Origin: Planotetraspora sp. A-T 1434
GTDB taxonomy: Bacteria; Actinomycetota; Actinomycetes; Streptosporangiales; Streptosporangiaceae
NCBI RefSeq assembly: GCF_025420585.1
Contig: NZ_JAOEGB010000042.1
Coordinates: 1-41,468 of the forward strand
Reading direction: 5' to 3'
DNA length: 41,468 bases
The notes beneath the pieces were generated by a model. It had not been told where the DNA came from, made no database searches, and was given only the letters and a program-made list of their open reading frames with translations. Positions 32,008 through 40,436 of the stretch are shown here, piece by piece (position 1 is the first letter of the stretch; the number at the start of each line of letters is the position of its first letter). Position numbers and translations under genes: made by a program.

Positions 32008-33455
32008 ACGACACTGACGTCGCCGTGATCGGTGGCGGCCTGGGCGGGCTGGCCGCCGCGCTCGCTCTCGCCGGTCACGGCTTCACAGTCCGTGTACTGG
32101 AGCGAGCACCGGCTCCTGCGCCCCTGGGAAAGGCCGGCTGGCCGGTCCGTTCCTCCGCCCCGCAGACCGGCCACTCACACGTTCTCACCTCCCTGGGCCT
32201 GTGCCTGCTGCGGAGGCGCGCGCCGGACGTGCTGGGGTCCGCGTTGGAGGCCGGAGCTGAGGTTCTCGACCTGACCGTGGCGGCTCCCTCGGCTCCCGGC
32301 GTCTTCGCACGGGAAAAGGCCGATGCCGAACTGGCCGCCCTCGCCGTCCGTCGCATCGTGCTCGATGAGGTGCTGCACCGGGCGGCCGCCGCTCGGGACG
32401 GCATCACGCTCTCCTACGGCACCGCCGTCCGAGGAGTGCGGCTGGACGGTCGCGGACGGCGACCGGCCGGGGTGGTCACCGGCACCGGTGAACTGGTGCC
32501 CGCCGCGATCGTCCTGGACGCGACCGGCCGCCGGGCGCTCTCCCGCACATGGACGGGTGCGGCAGGCGGCATCCGTACTGGGCCGACAGCCGTCCGCATT
32601 TTCACTCGTTTCTACCGGCTGACCGATTCCTCCGCACGGCCGGGACCGCTCAACCGAGGCAACGCGGCCGGCGGCATCTGGGACCACTACGCCGCGGTGC
32701 TGCACCCCGCCGGCCGGGGACTGTTCGCCGTTTCCTTGGGTACTCTGACCGGCGATCCGGCGACCACGCCTCTGCGCGGCGCCCGCGCCTTTACCGCAGC
32801 GGCCCGGCTGTCGCCTGGCATCGGCCCCTGGCTGGCGTCGGGGGTGTCCGAACCGCTGACAGCAGTCCGCGCGATCACCTCACCGCCCAACACCCTGCGC
32901 ACCGGCCAGGAACAGGACGGCCAGCCCCATGGGATCTACCCTGTCGGTGACGCCGCCTGTATCACCGACCCCCTGTATGGGCGCGGCATGTCACTCGCCC
33001 TGACACATGCCTTCCAACTCGCGGACCTGCTGGCCGCCCACCCGGTGCCCGACGCCGCCCAGCACGCGCGAGTGACCAGCCTCACCGAGGAGTTGTTCCG
33101 CCCCTGGTACCAGCAGGCCGAGCGGGACAGCGCGGCCCGCATTCGCTCGTGGCGCTCTGCGGCCGGCTTACCGGAAGCAGTCGCCCTACCCGTCTTGCCC
33201 GCGGAACGTCCCACTCTCACGGAAATCGCCGCGGCGGCACACCACGATCCCATGGTTTGGCGGGGGTTGACGCGAGTGCTGATGAGCATGAGCACTCCGG
33301 AAGCGGTCTTCGACGACCGGGGCTTTCGCGACAGGGTTCTCAGGGCTCTCAAAGTTCGCAGTGCCGCCGGCAGGCCCGTGGACATGCCTACGCCCCCGAC
33401 CAGGAAGGAGCTCCTGCAGATCATCGCCGCCGCCGAAGAAGGAGCCGGAGTATGA
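32004..33455 (+). CDS. FAD-dependent oxidoreductase (monooxygenase/halogenase-like fold)
   Basis: This 483-aa protein starts at TTG 32004, overlapping the preceding stop as TTGA. The FAD Rossmann motif is VAVIGGGLGGLAAALALAGH (residues 5-24) with the VLER acid. PQTGHSHVLTSLGLCLLRR corresponds to the PQxxHxHxLL region of p-hydroxybenzoate-hydroxylase-like and geranylgeranyl-reductase-like enzymes. GIYPVGDAACITDPLYGRGM is the second FAD motif. No halogenase WxWxIP motif is seen, so an oxidation, hydroxylation or reduction is more likely than halogenation. It acts in the cytoplasm on an intermediate of the operon. Confidence 0.85.
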   Translation: MNDTDVAVIGGGLGGLAAALALAGHGFTVRVLERAPAPAPLGKAGWPVRSSAPQTGHSHVLTSLGLCLLRRRAPDVLGSALEAGAEVLDLTVAAPSAPGVFAREKADAELAALAVRRIVLDEVLHRAAAARDGITLSYGTAVRGVRLDGRGRRPAGVVTGTGELVPAAIVLDATGRRALSRTWTGAAGGIRTGPTAVRIFTRFYRLTDSSARPGPLNRGNAAGGIWDHYAAVLHPAGRGLFAVSLGTLTGDPATTPLRGARAFTAAARLSPGIGPWLASGVSEPLTAVRAITSPPNTLRTGQEQDGQPHGIYPVGDAACITDPLYGRGMSLALTHAFQLADLLAAHPVPDAAQHARVTSLTEELFRPWYQQAERDSAARIRSWRSAAGLPEAVALPVLPAERPTLTEIAAAAHHDPMVWRGLTRVLMSMSTPEAVFDDRGFRDRVLRALKVRSAAGRPVDMPTPPTRKELLQIIAAAEEGAGV

Positions 33456-34567
33456 GCGCACTCCCTCGGGTACTGGTAGCCCCCGTCACGGTGACTCCGT
33501 CCAAGCCGCTGACACCGAGTCACCTGAAGGGCTTGCTCTGGACGGACGTGCTATATCGAGCGACCGCGCTGGTGGCGGACACGACCTATCGGTACAGCCC
33601 GACCACATATCACCCCACCGAGCAGACCCTCGGTTTCTGGTACTACCTGGATCAGCATCACGGGGATGTGGATTACTCGCAGATGTCCGAGGAGGAGATC
33701 GGTGATCTGTATGTAGCTTATCGGGCCCGCGCGACGAAAGTCTCAGCGGCTGCGCTGCGGCCGTACGCCGATGCCGTGGAGAACACAGGCTGGGTCCACC
33801 CCGCCGGCGCACGGGTGCTGCAGCTGTGGACCGGGCACTACGCGCTGCTTGGACTGCACGATCCGGGGCTCGAGGTCCACCAGCCGCCAGGTCTCGGCCT
33901 GGAAGAAACCCTCGAACAGCTGAAGCCGGCAGGGGCGGTGCTCGATCAGCGGGCCGATGGCGGCCCCGTCTATCTGGACGCCACACGCTACGGGTTGCCG
34001 CTGCGTCAGATCGTCACGGCAGATGGGCGCCCCAATTACCTGGCTTGCGCCCTGCGCGAACTCCTGCCGCTCGCCCCCGAGTACGACGAGGTCGTCCTGC
34101 TCTACGACAGCGGTCTCGAGCGGGACTACCAGTTGGTGGCACGGCTGCTGAGCCTCAGGGGTCCAGCGGTCCGGCGTATCTCGGTGAGCAGAGTGCCCGT
34201 CAACGGACGGGTCACTTCGGCCCGGCACGGCGACTGGCACGACCACTCCTTCGGCGCCCTGCTCCGCGTGATGGACGGCCGCTGCAGCCCGGAGTCCTTC
34301 CGGCTGGGCATGCGGCTCTACTTCGTGGCCTCGCTGGGGCGCGGGCAGCAGGAGTCATTCCGGCTGGATCGGCTTGTGCACTGGACGGTTCGCGCTCAGC
34401 GGCTGCTGGACCGCTCTCGCACGGCCCCGGCCGGGACCGGCACGGCGCTGCTGGACCGGTGCCGAAGCGGCCACTCCTACATCGACCCCTACCGACTGGT
34501 GTCCTCCCTGCTGGACCGGCGCCGGTCGGCACCGGACCCCGGACTGCTCTCGGAGGTGCTGCTGTGA
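33452..34567 (+). CDS. ArgRS-like class I adenylate-forming domain without anticodon-binding domain
   Basis: This 371-aa protein starts at ATG 33452 (ATGA overlap). I read it as a free-standing relative of the arginyl-tRNA-synthetase catalytic core. TPSH-LKGLLWTDVLYRA (21-37) lines up with HxGH-LRxxxxGDxLxR. EQLKPAGAVLDQRADGGPVY (155-174) with LDATRYG lines up with the Lxxx G…dGAxyxxxxxyG block. DGRPNYLACALREL (191-204) lines up with the DGTxxYxxxDLA strand. NGRVTSARHGDW (251-262) takes the place of KMSxRKG, and RLGMRLYFVASL (285-296) the place of xigAxkyfxL. The N-terminal Add1-like domain and the C-terminal DALR anticodon domain are absent. The first His of HIGH and the Lys residues of KMSK are replaced. 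It probably makes an amino-acid adenylate for small-molecule ligation. This is inferred by eye and unusual. Confidence 0.55.
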   Translation: MSALPRVLVAPVTVTPSKPLTPSHLKGLLWTDVLYRATALVADTTYRYSPTTYHPTEQTLGFWYYLDQHHGDVDYSQMSEEEIGDLYVAYRARATKVSAAALRPYADAVENTGWVHPAGARVLQLWTGHYALLGLHDPGLEVHQPPGLGLEETLEQLKPAGAVLDQRADGGPVYLDATRYGLPLRQIVTADGRPNYLACALRELLPLAPEYDEVVLLYDSGLERDYQLVARLLSLRGPAVRRISVSRVPVNGRVTSARHGDWHDHSFGALLRVMDGRCSPESFRLGMRLYFVASLGRGQQESFRLDRLVHWTVRAQRLLDRSRTAPAGTGTALLDRCRSGHSYIDPYRLVSSLLDRRRSAPDPGLLSEVLL

Positions 34568-35298
34568 CCCTCACTCCCGAGCTCCTGCTCGACACTGCGG
34601 TGCGGCGGATGCTGACGTCACGGCCGGAGCTGGTGGCAGAATGCGACCTCTCCTCTCCCGCCGGCTTGGCAGCCGTCCGGAACTCGCTGAACGAAGCCGA
34701 CGAGCTGGCCGTTGTGTCCGTGATACGTTCCGTCGACCTGCCCGGATGGGTCCGCGAGACCTGCCTGTTCGCGCTTTCCCTGGACGAGGCGACGGCCCGT
34801 GCCTGGCGTCGCTCCTTCACCAGAACGATCTTTCTCGCGGGGCAGCCCGGCAACCTCCGCGAACGCTTTGCCCTCACCCGGGTGGCGCCCGACGGTTCGG
34901 TGGCGTGGGTCGGCCCGGCACCCGTCGCGGCTACGCGGACCCTTCGCCGGCTGCTGAAGACCTTCGTCGCCGACCGGCCGGTCGACGCCGCGCCCCCGAC
35001 TGTCGTCGAATTGCCGACGCCAGGCGGAAGGGCAGCGCGCCATGCCCTTCACCGCGACCTGTACCTCGCAGTGTCCGGTCACACGGTCGGCGAAACCCTC
35101 ATCCAGCTCAACCATCTACTTGTCGAGGCCGTGCAGGACGGGCTGATCAACGGCGGTGACCGGCTGACGTTGCGCCATGTGCCCCGGTTGAACGGTCTCC
35201 GAGCCCCGGTCGAGGCCCTGCGCGTCGACATCGACCACGACAACCCCGACAGGCTGCGGGCGTACGCGGCGCTGACCGAGCCGCTGCCCCAGCGGTGA
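34564..35298 (+). CDS. Unknown protein coupled to the ArgRS-like gene
   Basis: This 244-aa protein starts at GTG 34564 (GTGA overlap). I do not recognise the family. The first half is helical with LAAVRNSLNEADELAVVSVI and WVRETCLFALSLDEATARAW. The second half has LTRVAPDGSVAWVGPAP, then HTVGETLIQLNHLLVEAVQD and GDRLTLRHVPRLNGLRAPVE. There is no signal peptide, membrane helix or obvious catalytic triad. Its exclusive coupling to the synthetase-like gene suggests that it acts with it, for example as the missing subunit or as the acceptor-binding transferase. That is inference only. Confidence 0.65.
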   Translation: MTLTPELLLDTAVRRMLTSRPELVAECDLSSPAGLAAVRNSLNEADELAVVSVIRSVDLPGWVRETCLFALSLDEATARAWRRSFTRTIFLAGQPGNLRERFALTRVAPDGSVAWVGPAPVAATRTLRRLLKTFVADRPVDAAPPTVVELPTPGGRAARHALHRDLYLAVSGHTVGETLIQLNHLLVEAVQDGLINGGDRLTLRHVPRLNGLRAPVEALRVDIDHDNPDRLRAYAALTEPLPQR

Positions 35299-35345
35299 AT
35301 CGGGCGGACGCACGGCGACGCGAAGACCAGAAGAGGAACCCAACG

Positions 35346-35987
35346 ATGCCAGATCTCCTGAACGCCCCCGTGCCCGTGGCCCGCCCGCTCCGCCTCGGCA
35401 TCCACGGCTCGTCCGGGCCTGCGGAATCGATCCTCACCCGGGCCGGACTGCCGCCCAGCGAGGTCGAGTTCGTTCAGTACGACGTCCGTGATCCCTTCGG
35501 GCCTTTGAGGGACGGCCAGGCAGACGCCATGCTGGTGAAGTACACGCTCCACGAACGGGACATCGCGTTCAGCCGTGCGGTGGAACTGGATGCCCGGGCC
35601 CTGATCGTCGGTGCCGGACACCCGCTGGCGAAACGACGGACGGTGTCGGTCGAGGAGGCCGCCGATTACGAGGCGTTCGAAAAACCGGGCACGTTCCCGT
35701 CCTATGTGTGGGACCTGGTGGTGCCCAGGGTGACCCCGGGCGGCCGGACGATCCGCCGGGTGCACCCGATGACCACGCTCGAGGCGATGGCCGCGATCCT
35801 CGCCGACGGGCGCTCAGTTCACCTGTCGTTCCTGTCCCTTGCCGAGTCGCTGCCGGCGGGCACGGTCGCGGTGCCGGTGCACGACCTCCCTCCGGCCCCT
35901 GTGTCGGTCGCGTGGCTGCGCGATCGACCGTTGCCTGCGGCCACCTTGCGGCTGATCGCGGCCATCGAGCTGGGGGGCGACCGGTGA
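35346..35987 (+). CDS. Free-standing LysR-type effector-binding domain (no HTH)
   Basis: This 213-aa protein starts at ATG 35346 behind AGAGGA. PLRLGIHGSSGPAESILTRA starts a periplasmic-binding-protein-like alpha/beta fold with VRDPFGPLRDGQADAMLVKY, ALIVGAGHPLAKRRTVSVEE and MTTLEAMAAILADGRSVHLS. These follow the order of the LysR substrate-binding domain (VGxxxxxLxxxLxxGxLDxxl…HPLAxxxxvxlxDL…G.Gi). The DNA-binding HTH of LysR regulators, about 90 residues, is completely absent and not encoded upstream. It is either a ligand-binding helper or, like MqnA-type proteins, an enzyme on this fold. Confidence 0.7.
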   Translation: MPDLLNAPVPVARPLRLGIHGSSGPAESILTRAGLPPSEVEFVQYDVRDPFGPLRDGQADAMLVKYTLHERDIAFSRAVELDARALIVGAGHPLAKRRTVSVEEAADYEAFEKPGTFPSYVWDLVVPRVTPGGRTIRRVHPMTTLEAMAAILADGRSVHLSFLSLAESLPAGTVAVPVHDLPPAPVSVAWLRDRPLPAATLRLIAAIELGGDR

Positions 35988-37621
35988 ACCCGCTTCCTGG
36001 CACGGCCGTCGTGCTGTTGCACGCGCTACCGCTGTCCTCCTGGATGTGGGCGAAGCAGGCCGAGGCGCTGCGTGCTCGGGGGTATCGCGTCATAGTCCCT
36101 GACCTCGCCGGATTCGGGGCAGCCCCGCCGCACGCCGCCACGCCCTCCCTCGACTTGCTTGCCGACGACCTCGCTCACCTCCTGGATGAGCACGACCTGG
36201 AGGATGCGGTCCTGGCCGGCAGTTCGATGGGCGGCTATGTGGCACTCGCGTTCCTGCGCCGGTATCGCCAACGGGTCCGGGGTCTGGCGCTCCTGGGTAC
36301 GCGCGCGCAAGCGGACACGCCGGCCGCCGCGGAGGCGCGAAGGGCGTTCGCCGCCATGATGCTGGACGACGCCTCGCGTGCCGTGGTCGTGTCTCAGAGC
36401 CTGCCGCGACTGGTGGGCGCCGCCACCAGGGAAGAGCAGCACGCGGTTCTTTCGGCCGTCGCCGAACAAGTCGCCGCCGCGTCACCCGCCGCGGTCGCCT
36501 GGGCCCAGTACGCCATTGCCGACCGCCCTGACAGCAGCGGCGAACTGGCCAAGCTGGATGCGCCCGTGATGGTGATCGCGGGCGAGCAGGACGAGTTGGT
36601 ATCCCAGGAAGAGGCCGCTGTGCTGGCCGCCCTGCCCCCGCGGGGACGGCTGGTCACCATCCCCCGCTCGGGTCACTTGCAGCCGGTAGAGGCACCTGGA
36701 GCGGTCACCGAAGCCCTGCTCGGTCTGCTTGCCGAGGTCGCCGGACTACCACGTGGTGACCGGGACCGTGCGACCGCTACGGGTGACGAGCATCGGGTCT
36801 GGGGCCACACCGCTTCCAGCGGTCTCGCCTTCACCAGCGACGACATCGTCGCGTCCCACTTCGCCGCCTGCGCCTCCCATTACCGAGCCGCTCTCGGCAA
36901 AGTGGGCATCCAGTCGGGCTGGCACGTGCTTGACGCCGGCTGCGGCAGCGGCCTGTTCCTACCCTGGCTCGCCGAACTGGTAGGTGAGTCAGGCCGGATC
37001 TCCGCGATCGACCTCGCGCCGGAAAACGCGGCGCGTGCCGCGCAGCGGGCATGGGCCCTGGGCCTCCGCGGACGAGCAGATGTCCGGCAAGCCGATTTGC
37101 TGGCCCTGCCGTATGCGGACAACACCTTCGACGCCGTGTGGTGCTCCAACACAACGCAGTATTTGGATGACGCGGACCTCGCTCGGGCACTCCAGGAACT
37201 GGCCCGGGTGGTGCGCCCAGGCGGCTTGGTCGCCATCAAGGATCTGGCCGCCGACCTCGTCTGCGTGCGCCCCGGCGACCCCTTCCTGGCGGTTGACCTC
37301 TTCCGCCTGGCCGGCCGATCCGGCGGGTATCCGGCTCAACTGCTGAGGGCCCGTGATCTGCATCGCCGACTGGTCAAAGCTGGGCTGGCGCAAGTGTGGC
37401 AGGAAACCGTGTTGATGGAGCACTACGCACCGTTGTCCCCAGCCGCGCTCGACTTCTACACGAGAGCCTGCGCCGGCATGGCTCGGCAGGCAGCCGCATT
37501 AGGTATCGGCGCCGGCTGGGAGCCCTTCGCCGATCCGCACGGTGCGAATCATCCGCTGCGCCGGCCGGACGGATATGTCAGCGAAGGCAGCGTCCTGGCC
37601 GTCGGTACGGTGGCCAGATAG
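35984..37621 (+). CDS. Alpha/beta hydrolase - SAM methyltransferase fusion
   Basis: This 545-aa protein starts at GTG 35984 (GTGA overlap). Residues 1-250 are an alpha/beta hydrolase: HALPLSSWMW near the oxyanion region, nucleophile elbow GSSMGG with Ser81, an acidic residue in VIAGEQDELVS, and catalytic His in PRSGHLQPVE (about 226). After a 40-residue linker, residues 285-545 form a class I methyltransferase with VLDAGCGSGLFLPWL (about 312-326), ISAIDLAPENAARA, and DLLALPYADNTFDAVWCSNT. A single chain that hydrolyses or acyl-transfers and methylates suggests two successive late steps, for example release of an acid and its O-methylation. The fusion is continuous, with no internal stop. Confidence 0.85.
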   Translation: MNPLPGTAVVLLHALPLSSWMWAKQAEALRARGYRVIVPDLAGFGAAPPHAATPSLDLLADDLAHLLDEHDLEDAVLAGSSMGGYVALAFLRRYRQRVRGLALLGTRAQADTPAAAEARRAFAAMMLDDASRAVVVSQSLPRLVGAATREEQHAVLSAVAEQVAAASPAAVAWAQYAIADRPDSSGELAKLDAPVMVIAGEQDELVSQEEAAVLAALPPRGRLVTIPRSGHLQPVEAPGAVTEALLGLLAEVAGLPRGDRDRATATGDEHRVWGHTASSGLAFTSDDIVASHFAACASHYRAALGKVGIQSGWHVLDAGCGSGLFLPWLAELVGESGRISAIDLAPENAARAAQRAWALGLRGRADVRQADLLALPYADNTFDAVWCSNTTQYLDDADLARALQELARVVRPGGLVAIKDLAADLVCVRPGDPFLAVDLFRLAGRSGGYPAQLLRARDLHRRLVKAGLAQVWQETVLMEHYAPLSPAALDFYTRACAGMARQAAALGIGAGWEPFADPHGANHPLRRPDGYVSEGSVLAVGTVAR

Positions 37622-37826
37622 TTCCGGCTGAGCCGATCATCTGAGCTTCCCCCTTCGATGTGGAAACCCCTGCGAGACGCCAGCGAGGCCGAGCACCGTT
37701 CCGGCTCTGCCCGGCGGCTGATCGGCCGCACGGATGCAGGCGGCCAATGATCGATACCCTCCTCGCTGCCCCAGACATCCGTACTCACATGTTGCAGCAG
37801 GGAGACGATCGGATCTTTGGGAAGAC

Positions 37827-37855
37827 TTGACCTTGATCCAGGCGGGAAATACCGT
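37827..37855 (+). promoter_or_regulatory. Promoter of the GH95-like gene
   Basis: TTGACC (37827-37832) and TACCGT (37850-37855) are 17 bases apart, a good match to primary-sigma promoters of actinomycetes. They lie about 47 bases before the ATG at 37902. AGGGAC precedes the start codon as ribosome-binding site. Confidence 0.55.
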
Positions 37856-37901
37856 CATTGGTGCCTAAGACATCCGATCTATCCAGGATGAGGGACAGTC
37901 T

Positions 37902-40196
37902 ATGGATCGGCGAGACCTGCTAAAGGCGGGGGGCGTCCTGACCGGTGGCGCGCTGCTGGGCGGCGGCTTATCTGGGCGGGCATCAGCGCGGGCCATGGGC
38001 GGTGCTCCCCTGCTCCACGACGAGATCGACTGGGAGCGCTTCCTCTCCGACGCCGACCTGGTGTGGAAGCGGATGCCACAAACCTGGTACGAGGGGCCGT
38101 TCCTGGGCAACGGCTTCCTCGGCTCCGGAATCTACGCCCAGCAGGACGCCAACGCCGTGCGCTTCAACGTGCAGCACAGCGAGGTTCAGGACCACCGTCC
38201 CGAGTACGGCGCGCTGTTCGGCCTCGCCCGCCTGCCCATCGGCCACCTAACGTTGGAACCCGTCGGCGCGATCACCGGCGTCGACTGGCGGCTCGACCTG
38301 TGGAACGCCGAACTGACCGGCGCCATCACCACCTCCTCCGGCAGCCTGGAGATCAGGGCGTTGATCCACAACGACCGCTCCGTGCTGGCCGTCGAGGTCG
38401 TCCCCAGCGACGGCGAGCGGGACTTCCGCTGGACCTTCCACCCCGAGGAGGCCATCAGCCCCCGCGCCAACCCGATCTTCAACAAGCAACCTCCGCCCGG
38501 CTACACCACCAACCCCACTCCGGCCGTGACCCGCCACGGCGACCTGGAGCTGATCACCCAGCCGCTGGTGGCCGGTGGCGGGCATGCGACGGCCTGGCAA
38601 GAGGTACGGCGCGGCCCACGCCGCACCCTCTACGCCGCGGTCGCCTGGTCGTTCCCGGGCGACGCGGCAGGCGACGACGCGGTCAGATCGGTGCGCTCGG
38701 CCGCGCGGCTGCCCATCGAGGCGCTGTCCGCCGATCACCGGCACTGGTGGCACCGCTACTACCGCAAGAGCTTCCTGTCGCTGCCCGATCAGCGGATGCA
38801 GAGCTTCTACTGGATCCAGCTCTACAAGGTGGGCGCCGCCGCGCGCCGGGACGCGCCACCGATGGCGACCACAGGGCCGTGGCTGGAACCGACGCCGTGG
38901 CCCGCGACCTGGTGGAACCTCAACGTGCAGCTCGAATACTGGCTCATCCACGGGTCGAACCACCTGGAACTGGACGCGGTCACGAGGAGCCTGTCGCAGT
39001 ACCGGCGGAACCTCATCGACCAGGTGAAGTTCCCCGAGGACTCCGCGGGTATACCGCGCACCACGGACATGACGCTCGACAACGGCGCCGGAATCGGCAA
39101 CAGCGGGTACCCGGTGGGCATACCCGGCCAGGCTACGCCCGTCCCCGAGGTCGGCAACCTGACGTGGGCGCTCCACAACGTCTGGCTGTCCTACAGGCAC
39201 ACGATGGACGCCCGGATCGTGCGGGACGTGCTGTTCCCGCTGCTGCGCCGGGCGATCAACTACTACCTGCACTTCCTGGCACCGGGCTCGGACGGGAAGC
39301 TGCACCTGCCCGCCACGTTCTCCCCCGAGTACGGGGTCAACGCGCCGGACACGAACTACGACCTGGCGCTGATCCGCTGGGGCTGCCGGACGCTGGTCGA
39401 GTCGGCGGCTCTGCTCGGCGTGCGGGACCCGCTGCTGCCGAAGTGGCAGGAGGTGCTGGCGAACCTGGCCGATTACCCGGTCGACGAGAACGGTTTCATG
39501 ATCGGAGCGGGTGCGCCGTTCGCCAAGTCGCACCGCCACTACTCCCACCTCCTGATGATCTATCCCCTGTATCTACTCACGTGGGAGCAGGAGAACCAGC
39601 GTGAGCTGATCGAGAGGTCGCTCAAGCACTGGATCAGCTTCGAGGGCGCCCTGCAGGGCTACAGCTTCACCGGCGCGGCCTCGATCTCCGCACAGATGCT
39701 GCGCGGCGACGACGCACGCTTCTACCTCGACGAGCTGCTGCGCCGCTTCGTCCAGCCCAACACCATGTACAAGGAGAGCGGCCCTGTCATCGAGACGCCG
39801 CTGTCCGCCGCCCAGTCCATGCACGACATGATCTGCCAGAGCTGGGACGGAGTCATCAGGGTCCTGCCCGCCATGCCGGCCGCCTGGCCCGACGTGACCG
39901 TACACGACTTCCTCACCCAGGGCGCGTTCCTGCTCTCGGCCGCCCGCCGCGGCGGTCGCACCGACTTCGTACGGCTGGCCTCGCTGGCGGGGGCGCCGTG
40001 CCGCGTTCGCACCGGCATCGAGGGCCCGTTCACCGTACGCTCCAACGGCAGGAAGGTGTCCTGGCGGACGTTGCCCGGCGGGGACATCGAGCTCGACCTG
40101 CGCCGCGGCGAAGAGGTCCTGATCCAGGCCCGAGGCGATGCGGTGATCCGCCCAGTTACTCCAACGAGCCAGGCCCGCTGGGGCCTGCCAGGCTAG
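37902..40196 (+). CDS. Tat-exported GH95-like glycosyl hydrolase
   Basis: This 764-aa protein starts at ATG 37902 and begins MDRRDLLKAGGVLTGGALLG, a twin-arginine signal (RRDLLK) with Ala-rich cleavage region near residue 31, so it is folded before secretion. LVWKRMPQTWYEGPFLGNGF is the N-terminal beta-domain motif of GH95. WWNLNVQLEYW carries the catalytic-site asparagine pair of the (alpha/alpha)6 barrel, FSPEYG the Glu-bearing loop and KSHRHYSHLLMIYPL the SHLxxLYP motif. GH95 enzymes are inverting alpha-L-fucosidases or alpha-L-galactosidases. The exact sugar specificity cannot be read. It stands alone behind its own promoter. Confidence 0.8.
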   Translation: MDRRDLLKAGGVLTGGALLGGGLSGRASARAMGGAPLLHDEIDWERFLSDADLVWKRMPQTWYEGPFLGNGFLGSGIYAQQDANAVRFNVQHSEVQDHRPEYGALFGLARLPIGHLTLEPVGAITGVDWRLDLWNAELTGAITTSSGSLEIRALIHNDRSVLAVEVVPSDGERDFRWTFHPEEAISPRANPIFNKQPPPGYTTNPTPAVTRHGDLELITQPLVAGGGHATAWQEVRRGPRRTLYAAVAWSFPGDAAGDDAVRSVRSAARLPIEALSADHRHWWHRYYRKSFLSLPDQRMQSFYWIQLYKVGAAARRDAPPMATTGPWLEPTPWPATWWNLNVQLEYWLIHGSNHLELDAVTRSLSQYRRNLIDQVKFPEDSAGIPRTTDMTLDNGAGIGNSGYPVGIPGQATPVPEVGNLTWALHNVWLSYRHTMDARIVRDVLFPLLRRAINYYLHFLAPGSDGKLHLPATFSPEYGVNAPDTNYDLALIRWGCRTLVESAALLGVRDPLLPKWQEVLANLADYPVDENGFMIGAGAPFAKSHRHYSHLLMIYPLYLLTWEQENQRELIERSLKHWISFEGALQGYSFTGAASISAQMLRGDDARFYLDELLRRFVQPNTMYKESGPVIETPLSAAQSMHDMICQSWDGVIRVLPAMPAAWPDVTVHDFLTQGAFLLSAARRGGRTDFVRLASLAGAPCRVRTGIEGPFTVRSNGRKVSWRTLPGGDIELDLRRGEEVLIQARGDAVIRPVTPTSQARWGLPG

Positions 40197-40324
40197 CGGC
40201 CGACTGTACTCGTAGTCCTACACGACGGCCTGAATCTAGGCGATCTTCCACACTCCAGCGAGGGTCTTGACCATCCGTGACACTCTGTTGTTTGCAAAGT
40301 CGGCGGCCCGAGGATCCGTGAGGA

Positions 40325-40426
40325 TCAGCTCGGCGGCAAAAGCAGCACTTTGCCTACGTGCCCGCTGTCCTCGAGCAACTGAATTCCCGATGCGATCGCG
40401 TGCCAGTCACTGGCCAACACGATCAC
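40325..40426 (-). pseudogene. C-terminal fragment of a zinc-type/quinone oxidoreductase (MDR)
   Basis: On the minus strand 40426 to 40325 read VIVLASDWHAIASGIQLLED then SGHVGKVLLLPPS and a stop. This is the usual tail of medium-chain dehydrogenases (…AxxxLxxGxHxGKIVLxP). Nothing upstream in the same frame belongs to the family, so only the last ~33 codons survive. Confidence 0.55.
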
Positions 40427-40436
40427 CGCACTCCTG

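Noticed and set aside
32004-33455. Flavin-dependent halogenase
   Set aside because: The WxWxIP halogenase motif is not present; only the general FAD motifs are.
33452-34567. Isonitrile synthase (PvcA/DIT1-like) as identity of this gene
   Set aside because: The PvcA hallmarks (FPAKSPN region and SDGRVFSD) are missing, while the ArgRS-like blocks occur in order.
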